Below, in pieces: positions 56,543 to 64,000 of a stretch of DNA of 64,000 nucleotides. Made by a program: the position numbers and the translations under genes. Position 1 is the stretch's first letter. Each line of letters begins with the position of its first letter. The notes under the pieces are model-generated. The model was not told the DNA's origin. It worked only from the letters and a program-made list of their open reading frames with translations, and did not search any database. The DNA is taken from positions 5,303,200-5,367,199 of the forward strand of contig NC_053133.1 of assembly GCF_010015445.1 (NCBI RefSeq), in the 5' to 3' direction. Origin of the DNA: Perca fluviatilis (taxonomy: Eukaryota; Chordata; Actinopteri; Perciformes; Percidae).

Positions 56543-57203
56543 AGAGCTCATATTATGCTAATTTTGAGGTTCATAATTGTATTAAGAGGTTATATCAGAA
56601 AAGGTTTACATGGTGTAATTTTCAGAAAACACCATATTTTTGTTGTACTGCACATTGCTGCAGCTCCTCTTTTCACCCTGTGTGTTGAGCGCTCTGTTTT
56701 AGCTACAGAGTGAGACATCTCACTTCTGTTCCATCTTTGTTGGGAGTCGCACATGCTCAGTACCTAGGTAAGGACTACTAGCCAGTCAGAAGCAGAGTAT
56801 GAGGGCGTGCCATGCTAGCAGCTAGGTGAGCATTATAAGTTACAAAGTGATGCACATTTGTCCCGGAAGTAAAGGCTGGACTACAATAGAGCTGTTTGGA
56901 GCAGTTTGTGACATTCCACGTCCCCAGATCTCCAACCTGGCCTGGGAATGCCTCGGGATCCCCCAGTCGGAGCTGGTTAATGTGGCTCAGGAAAGGGAAG
57001 TTTGGGGTCCCCTGCTGGAGCTGCTGCCCCTGCGCCCCGACCCCGGATAAGCGGACAAAGATGGATGGAACAGTGTTTTCTGTTGGAGATGGTAAGTGCC
57101 TCTGGTGTGGGCTTTGGGCTTTTTCACTTTGTACTGTGCACAAAAAAGATATATAACACAATAAAGGAAAGGGAAAAAACCAAAAAAGCATAATATGAGC
57201 ACT
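56543..57203. mobile_element. TTAA-flanked MITE, family 3, copy 2 (inverted, carrying a LINE fragment)
   Basis: The left end AGAGCTCATATTATGCT and the right end AGCATAATATGAGCACT are inverted repeats with one mismatch, with TTAA directly outside both (56539-56542 and 57204-57207). The interior matches copy 1 in inverse order (AAAACACCATATTTTTGTTG, AGCTACAGAGTGAGA). The central palindromes of copy 1 are absent, and a LINE-derived segment lies at about 56919-57069. Confidence 0.83.
56919..57069 (+). mobile_element. LINE 3'-end fragment inserted in a MITE
   Basis: The phrases GGCCTGGGAATGCCTCGGGA, TCCCCCAGTCGGAGCTGG and GACCCCGGATAAGCGGACAA, followed by a GATGGATGGA tail, are the recognisable 3' end of a common teleost non-LTR element. 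In the protein frame, WPGNASG, or EREVWGPLLELLPLRPDPG in another frame, corresponds to its C-terminus. The MITE sequence resumes on both sides. No clear duplication was found. Confidence 0.5.
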
Positions 57204-58031
57204 TTAAAAGATAAAGTCAGAGAACAACAGTCTCTGGTGCACAGTAATGTCATATAGATCACATGGAAGACTGTAACAGAAGATAGCCTGCAGCTGTACT
57301 CTGCAAGATGCTCACTGCTATCTATCTGTGGCTGGTTTTATATCTCTGCCACCTCTGCTAAAAACTTATTGGGCAAAACTAATTCGTAGAAATAAATGTA
57401 ATTTCTGCACATTCTCAAAACAGCCATGCTTTAACTGGATGTGTGTTTGGCTGAATAAATTGTTGGGCTGAAAAATGCTTTCAACTTTGAACTTGTTTGA
57501 AAGTGTAGAAAAGGTCTTTGCCTGAAAGCAATGCTTCATACTGTCTTTCTTTGGTTCCTTCGCTCTGCCTTTGAGTGCATGCCTTCACAGTCTGTACATT
57601 GTATTCTATGTGTGTTAGAGCCAAAGTTACAACCGTGCTTATTTGTTTCCCAGAAATGAAAACAGCTTTGCAGTGGATGGCACAATTACACTCAGTCTGT
57701 TATACAAGATATGATTGCAGCTGCTGTCAGAAAGCACTTGCATGTCCTCGCACTGCGATGCTGAAGAAAGAAGCAGAGCTGTCATCTTCTCTGGATCAAG
57801 AAGTCACAAACTCAGAAGCTGTGTGTTTGGAGACATTGTTAGAAGTTGAAAACAATTTTGGACATGACAATATGGGAAATAGAGCATTGGGCTTATTATC
57901 ATTTACAGGCATGCACACAAACATAACAGGCATTGTGCAACGTGAAATGTTTACTGTGTGTAGGGAGGAGGAGGAGAGCCAGTCGTCTTCTTTGTGAGAA
58001 GAAGACTGGCAAAACTACCGTGACCTAACGC
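57204..58031. other. No gene seen; small hairpin
   Basis: A 140-codon frame (57575-57997) has no recognisable domain and no splice or promoter context. A 14-bp inverted repeat with one mismatch lies at 57978-58010. Confidence 0.5.

Positions 58032-58075
<44 letters not shown>
58032..58075. repeat. (CA)n microsatellite
   Basis: CA run of about 22 units. Confidence 0.96.
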
Positions 58076-58078
<3 letters not shown>

Positions 58079-58383
58079 CGTCGAAGGTGTGTTGTTGTTG
58101 CCACAGCCAGAAGACACATTTTGTTTCAAATGAAGCTGGAGGCAGCAAAAAAAAACAACACAGCTGGCTAAACTATTTAAAAATGGCGGGTTTGTTCTGG
58201 ACACCCCCATTTGTCGCTTTCACGTCACCTTTTGCTATCGCCTCAGCTCGCCTGGAACCTCGACTGAGGTGGTACTAAAATTAGTACCTGTTGGCAGGTA
58301 CCAGGTACTTTTTTTCGTAATGGAAAACCAAAAAAGGCGAGTAGAGTCGAGGCGAGCAGGCACCATGTAATGGAAAAGCGCCA

Positions 58384-58853
58384 TTAGTATTACTTGATCT
58401 CGGTGCTGCATTTGACTCGGTCGACCATGACATGTTACTAGACCGATTGGAAAACTGGGTTGGCCTTTCTGGCTCAGTACTAAACTGGTTTGTATCCTAC
58501 TTAAAGAATAGGGATTACTTTGTATCTATAGGTAATTATGCATCTCAGAACTAAACAGGGGGAAGCAGCGTTCAGTTTTTATGCTCTACATATCTAAAAC
58601 ACACTCCCAGAAAACTGCAGGTCCGCTGCAACTCTGTTCTTTGAAATCAAGGCTGAAGACCTTTCTTTTTGATGTTGCCTTTCGTTAAATAATTGTTAAT
58701 TTCTTATACTGCACTTTAACTTTTATTCTCGTATTTTATGTTTTTAATTTTTGTAATCGTTTTTAATTGCTCTTTAATGTTTTATGTAAAGCACTTTGAA
58801 TTGCCCTGTTGCTGAAATGTTCTATACAAATAAAGCTGCCTTGCCTTGCCTTG
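58384..58853 (+). pseudogene. L2-type LINE, internally deleted, with 3' tail
   Basis: The first part is open for 56 codons and reads LVLLDLGAAFDSVDHDMLLD, RLENWVGLSGSVLNWFVSYL and KNRDYFVSIGNYASQ before a stop. DLxAAFDxVDH is the L2-type reverse-transcriptase motif that carries the first catalytic Asp. Straight after, EAAFSFYALHI and NTLPENCRSAATL, then SLKSRLKTFLFDVAFR, give the C-terminus. The catalytic YADD region and everything between are missing, and the C-terminal part has a stop and a frameshift. The tail is GTAAAGCACTTTG then ATACAAATAAAG and a CCTTG repeat. The element is dead. Confidence 0.85.
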
Positions 58854-58902
58854 CTCTCTCTACCAACAACACCATCCTAAGAAGACAGGATGCTTGTCAT
58901 AA

Positions 58903-59494
58903 GACCTATTCGCACGGGATCAGTATCATCTGAGGACCTCGTGTGATTTAGAAATGACCCCCCACATCTGAGTTTTGTGTGGCACATTCGTGCGCGATAA
59001 GCGACACCTGCTTTCACTCTTATTTACTGACTTGTCTGCACCCCGAGAGTTCGGTACCATCATCCCTGCCGCAGCGGCACCCACACAACCTCTCTGTCAG
59101 CTCTCAGACGATCACGGGAAGCGTGGACTTGGTGACGGAGGACTCCGGTCGGGCAGTGGTCCAGACTAGATTGGCCATGAAAGGCGGCGTCCGCGCTCAA
59201 TGGTGTTTTTTGCCCCCAACTGCTCCCTTCAAGGCAGCGCTGCGACCGCTGCCTTCAAGGCACCTAACCCTGACCTTAACCTTTACCTTAACACTAACCC
59301 TAACCATAACCAGTGCCTCCCAAAGGTGCCAAAAAACACAGATATACGGCTTCCGCAGCCCCCCGCCATCCCATATCCGTCTTCTCGAGAGGGACACAAA
59401 GGCACACAGGAAACAAAAACCTTGAAAAAATGATATACGACCCAGCCAAATCTCAGACACGTCGATTCGCACGGGACTAATATTATCACAGGAC
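58903..59494. mobile_element. Family Q element, copy 2, truncated
   Basis: It shares CACGGGATCAGTATCATCTG, ACATCTGAGTTTTGTGTGGC, GTCCAGACTAGATTGGCCAT and GATTCGCACGGGACTAATAT with the copy at 51072 in the same order. It stops where copy 1 continues for 180 bp to its right inverted repeat. Between the shared parts it carries about 140 bp of extra sequence with telomere-like repeats. Confidence 0.7.
59263..59311. repeat. Degenerate telomere-like CCTAACCCT repeat
   Basis: Eight or so imperfect CCTAA-type hexamers (CCTAACCCTGACC, CACTAACCCTAACC) inside the extra segment of the family Q copy. Confidence 0.8.
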
Positions 59495-61640
59495 CATGTA
59501 TTTATTCTGAAATAAATGCAGACTGCTTTACGTTTCTGCTTTAGGCACATGAACCTGTTTTTGATACCAATAAACACTTTATTTACATGTTAAGCATTAT
59601 ACCATTATCTCTATTACTCTTGTTGGAAGTATAACCTGCAGCAGATTGACGCTGCGCCAGAAACAGACATCTTTTTTTCATTGTATACAACACATTTTCG
59701 ACCAGAATAACAACAATTCTGTTTGCGGCGCCTCATTTGAATGAGCCTCCATGATATAAATCACCTCAAAGGTGGAAAACACCTATCTGATCTAAAATAA
59801 AGGCTTGATACATAACGTCTGATGGTAAAAAAAACAGGGATGGAATATTTTCCTCTTTTCTGACTCCAGCTTTTTTTTTTTCTCCCTCTCTCCCCTCTCA
59901 TCTCCCAACATGGCCTCCTCCCTGTCAGTGAGTGCAGTTTTAAATCTCTTCATCTCCCTTAGGCTCTGCCCTTAGAGGCCCTGGAGAGTATCTCGGCCCC
60001 TCCAGCCTCTTTGGAAACATAATAGTTGTTCCTGTGCATGGCCCATGTCTCAAAGTGCTTTTCAGATAAATAAGAGAATCAGCAGAATGCAGTGTGTCAT
60101 GTCAAAGGCATCTAAACTACTAAGACTCCGGCTTCAGGAACTTACCTCAAATGGAGAATTCTGTATTTCTCAAACTGGACCCTATATTCCCATGCATTTG
60201 TGTCTGAGTAATGTGAACAAAAATCTTTGAAATTGGTCCAGTATTGAGCGAGAACACTGTAACCGGCTGGTTAGCTTAGCTTAGCATACAGACTGGAAAG
60301 AGGGGCAAACAGCTGGTGGTTAAGCAAGACTAGCAAATGTCTGAACCGTGTGTGTTCAATGTGCTACATTGTGGCCAAATGAGACAATAAGAACATTTTG
60401 TATTAAATAAAGTTAAAAAATAAATAATTCCATGACCTTTTAAATAAATATAGTACTGACAAAAAAATTCAAACTTGAAACTTACCATTTAAAGTTTAGT
60501 ACAACCAAAGCTTGAACCTTGCGTGAAATGTTTTTTGCTGGGGCGGCCCGTTACCAACAGAAACGCTATCCCCCAATTATTTTGAAAGAGCAACAGCCAA
60601 TGGGGAAACTCCAACGCTCAATCAGCAACTCAAGGACAGACTTTTGGTTTTACAGGACAGAAATACAAACACCTACACCAACCGAAACTAAAGCTCACCA
60701 AATAACACATTGTTGTATCTCGCTTGTTGAATCTGCTCAGAGACATCTTACCATTTGTGGTTTTAGGGGGAGTTACATCTTCAAACTACTTTTTGGATAA
60801 CAACAGCTGGACACAGAGGTTTCCTGGAGTCTTGTCACTGTCAAACTGCCATAAAATAACTCCCTAAAACCACAACTTGTGGTTTTTTACATTTCTGATA
60901 AACGTTATAATGGCTGAGCTTTAGAGGTGTTTAGTGGATCTAGCTCTGTCTTAGCACACAGACATGAAATTGATTTCCCTCTGAACATCTCACTCTTGGA
61001 ACAAAAGCCAATGAGCCTATTCCCAAAATATCCTGTTCTTTTAACATTCAGATGTTTGATTTGAAAATACAGGGCAAATACAAAACCAGTTACTTCCCCT
61101 TTTTAGACTTCCTCCATAAGGTGTATGAGACTCAGCCTGACTTAAGTACTTATTGAGATTTGATGTTAAACAAAACTTTTTAATTAACTTTGACTGGTTC
61201 CAGTGACAATGTCATGTGACTGAAAACAAAAACAAAAACGGTGCGTGTTATTTTCAGCCTCCCTGCGTCATCACCTGTAATACAATATGTGTAATACAAG
61301 CATTTGTTTTCAACTAAGATATAAATGTCACCAAAGACAGTTGTAGCCAAGAAGTCACAAGGAGAAATAATTTTTTTCTGGCTCTGCTGTTTCTAAGGTA
61401 ACTGGCTCCTGATGACACTTGAAGGCCTTTAACAGTATGCCTCCCACCTCACTCTGGCTCTGTGAGAAAAGTTTCTCTCAGACTTTGTTCAATTCAGCCT
61501 CTCTCACTCTTTCAAGTTCAAAGTTAAGGTTTGACTTGTTCTTCCTCAGAGTCACTGTGTTTACATGTAGTCAAATAACCGGATGTATCCCAGCACTGTG
61601 TTCCAACATGACTTCTGGAAGGTAAGCAAGGTAGTCCAGC
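59495..61640. other. No gene seen; dispersed-repeat phrases near 60250
   Basis: GGTTAGCTTAGCTTAGCATA then CAGACTGGAAA near 60270-60300 belongs to a common teleost repeat phrase. The rest, including frames near 60519-60800 and 61419-61625, has no recognisable coding. Confidence 0.45.
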
Positions 61641-61654
61641 TGCCCTCCCCTCCA

Positions 61655-61880
61655 GCTCTTCCTGGGGGTCCAGAGGCGTTCCCAGGTCAGTTGTGATATA
61701 TAATCCCTCCGGTGAGTTCTGGGACTACCTCAGGGTCTCCTACTGTGCCCGGAAAAACCACCAAAGGAAGATGCTCGGACCACCTCAACTGGCTGCTTTC
61801 GATGAGCTCCCTCCGTATGTCTGATGGTGAGCCCTTAGATGTCAACAGCTGCCTATGAAGACGTGTCTCTATTGGAGTCA
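61655..61880 (+). mobile_element. LINE-associated repeat fragment
   Basis: GGGGGTCCAGAGGCGTTCCC, GATATATAATCCCTCCGGTG, CCACCTCAACTGGCTGC and GAGCTCCCTCCG match, in order, a widespread teleost retroelement segment, also seen partly at 21745. Class by recall only. The minus-strand frame across it is not a gene. Confidence 0.5.
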
Positions 61881-63060
61881 TTTTGGCGGTCTCCAACATC
61901 ATGACAACGTTAAAGAGGAAAATGCAATCGATTAATCGTTTCATTTTCAAGCAAAGAAAACTATGTTCTGCATTTCAAATCTCATATGTTGGTAAACTAG
62001 ATATATTTTGTGTTTTTTACAATGTATAGGCCTATGGAAATAATAGCTTGTTTCAATCCTAGTCCCAGTCCTCCAGTAGAGGTTGTTGTGCCAACAAGCA
62101 GTAATGCTGTTCTGTGTAACACCGTCCTAACACGCGGCATGTTAAGTGTTCCTGTGAAGTTCCATCACTGAACAAGCTTTTATATAACACAAATAATGAT
62201 CTGAATTTACTCCTCCCAGTGATTTCATGTGTTCATGCAAACACAGTCATTGATCCGGGAGCTGATTGTATGTGCTGTGCTCAAATAACCCGACAGGCTT
62301 CACAGAGCGAAGAAGGAAGAAAACTGTTTACCCTGTCCCACTATATCACACGGCAACGACAAACACTGTAGCAGTATAAATCAATGAGGGGAGTCGATAA
62401 AGAAAGCGGAGGCAGCTCTCTTTGTGTGTGAGTGGTGGTGGGAGGTTTCACGGTAACACACTCTGGCTATTCATTTTCAAAACAGTCCAAAATATTCATA
62501 GGCATCGCTGGTTGCCCATATTTTAGTTTCCAGGCTCATCCTCCAGGAACATCTTTTAGCTATGCATTGACCGGAGCAGCCCACATACTGATAGATACTG
62601 CACTACAACCGTGTAGCATCTTCATCAGGTTGCTACACACTTTAGCATATTGGTGTGCTCCACACTTGTCTGTGCACACATGTGTGTCTGCAGCACTATA
62701 GGTACAAGCTGTGGTGCATTGGTATATGATGTATATGTGTGCTGCTGCTGTGAAATGGACAGACAATGCTACACACATAGACAGAGGAGACCTGCCACTG
62801 CGGCTGGTCACATCCATTCACTACTTCCTGATTAGCTGCAGGCTCTGGCTCTGTCTTAACGCTGAGGACAATTCACTTTCTCTTGGTTCCAGTATCAAGA
62901 GAGGTGACCATGTGATACTCTTCCCTAATGATAAAATTAGGTGTTCTTTTTTATAATGATCGTTTAGATTTCTCACTATGGCAGCGAGCCTCACTGCCAC
63001 CCTCAGAAACACTGATCTGATTACGCCAACCAATCATTAAACCACATCAGCTTGCTCGGG
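61881..63060. other. No gene seen
   Basis: Unassigned. Frames at 62432-62956 overlap on both strands and lack domains. Confidence 0.5.
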
Positions 63061-63300
63061 ATGGAGACCAAAACTCCCCACGCCAGGGGTAACCCTAACG
63101 GAGACTCTGGGGCCCGCACCTGTCGCTGTGGAAACCAAATCTCGAGCAAAGATCCACATCGGGTCTGTTCGAGCTGCTTCGGGCTGGAACATGCCCGACA
63201 GGCGATCTGTGTTCCTGGCTCATGTCGACGCTGTGCGATGTTCACTCTTAAAAGTCTTTGCACATGCCTAGCATGCCTAGCTAGTCTGTCTGGTATATGA
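63061..63300 (+). pseudogene. DIRS-like retrotransposon gag-type remnant
   Basis: From ATG at 63061 it reads METKTPHARGNPNGDSGA, then CRCGNQISSKDPHRVCSSC, FGLEHARQAICVPGSCRRC and a stop at 63298. The pattern CxCGxxISxxDPHxxCxxCxGxxHA followed by CxxC is the Cys-rich motif I know from the ORF1 (gag-like) proteins of teleost DIRS-type elements. A continuation in another frame (VDKTPEPTSGWGT) suggests a frameshift after the stop. No reverse transcriptase or tyrosine recombinase follows. Confidence 0.45.
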
Positions 63301-63592
63301 CCCTTGGCTCCCTGCCGGTGACCAAGCTGTCAAGCCTTCAGAGAAGAAGGAAGATGTGGTGGACAAGACACCAGAGCCTACCAGTGGCTGGGGCACAGGC
63401 AGAATACAGAGAAGGAGATCCAGAAGAAGGCGAGAGACACAGAAGGAGATACAGAGGAAGATGGTGAGGCACAGACAACAAAAACAGTCTACATTGACAG
63501 ATACCAGCTGGTACAGACTGAAATGTACTGTACTGTGTATATCCTACTCTTTCCTTCGATCTGAAATGTAATCTTCCTTCTCCAGCCCTTAA

Positions 63593-64000
63593 AGGTCCCA
63601 TGACATGGTGCTCTTTGGATGCTTTTATATAGACCTTAGTGGTCCCCTAATACTGTATCTGAAGTCTCTTTTATATAGACCTTAGTGGTCCCCTAATACT
63701 ATCTGAAGTCTCTTTTATATAGGCCTTAGTGGTCTCCTAATACTGTATCTGAAGTCTCTTTTATATAGGCCTTAGTGGTCCCCTAATACTGTATCTGAAG
63801 TCTCTTTCCCGAAATTCAGCCTTGATGCAGAATTACAGCCACTAGAGCAAGTCCCACAATGAGCTTTCCTTAGGATGTGCCATTTCTGTGTCTGTAGCTA
63901 TTGAGGAGGAGAAAGGGGGGGGGCAAGGTGGAGAGTGGGGGTGTGGCCTTGACCAACTGCCACTTTGCTTGTTTGAAAGCCATGATGTCTCTCTCTCATG
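63593..64000 (+). mobile_element. TTAA-flanked MITE, family 1, copy D (cut by window end)
   Basis: Starts AGGTCCCATGACATG after TTAA (63589-63592). It has four 46-bp units (about 63622-63806), one of them missing TG in TACTGTATC, then the usual 3' half beginning with CCCGAAATTCAGCC. It continues past the end of the window, so the right end and its TTAA are not seen. Confidence 0.85.

Noticed and set aside
57575..57997. 140-codon frame on +
   Set aside because: No recognisable domain, no splice signals and a mixed composition typical of chance frames.

Overview
The window looks like non-coding teleost nuclear DNA, most likely from a percomorph (spiny-rayed) fish. No intact cellular protein gene, rRNA, tRNA or CRISPR array can be supported. 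The signs are dense (CA)n/(GT)n microsatellites, L2-type and L1-type LINE fragments, hAT, PIF/Harbinger, Tc1/mariner-like and TTAA-target DNA transposons, and the absence of operon-like coding. It is probably intergenic DNA or the introns of a large gene. All assignments rest on reading the sequence and on recall of repeat and transposase families; no database search was possible.

Layout. 0-9 kb: three microsatellites, a 22-bp telomere-like minisatellite, an 84-bp palindrome with perfect 41-bp arms, the first of four copies of a TTAA-flanked MITE with an internal 46-bp tandem repeat, and a 982-bp hAT-type element with a perfect 8-bp target duplication. 9-24 kb: an L2-type LINE 3' end, the second MITE copy, another TTAA MITE family, an L1-like insertion with a 12-bp target duplication, a tRNA-like SINE family and an L2 reverse-transcriptase remnant. 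24-32 kb: two more fold-back palindromes, a BED-finger hAT remnant, a short MITE and a cluster of CA/GT microsatellites.

32-39 kb is the richest part. A decayed PIF/Harbinger element keeps both of its expected proteins as pseudogenes, a HARBI1-like transposase on + and a Myb/SANT-like partner on -. A second Harbinger-type element with its own inverted repeats and 3-bp duplication is inserted in it. Next to it is a MITE copy split by two younger insertions, a retroposon with a 6-bp duplication and a TA-flanked Tc1/mariner-like deletion derivative. The nesting gives a relative order of insertion.

39-64 kb: two copies of a third TTAA family, one carrying a CRE-centred palindrome and a 34-bp palindrome, further SINE copies, an LTR-like fragment, a 360-bp hAT MITE, one weak candidate terminal coding exon near 48.8 kb, two outward-facing Harbinger ends, an internally deleted L2 LINE, a DIRS-like gag remnant and a fourth MITE copy cut by the window edge.

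The transposase and reverse-transcriptase remnants are all broken, so nothing here forms a working pathway. The most unusual signals are three near-perfect fold-back palindromes of unknown origin, the repeat-number variation inside one MITE family, and the nested insertion island.
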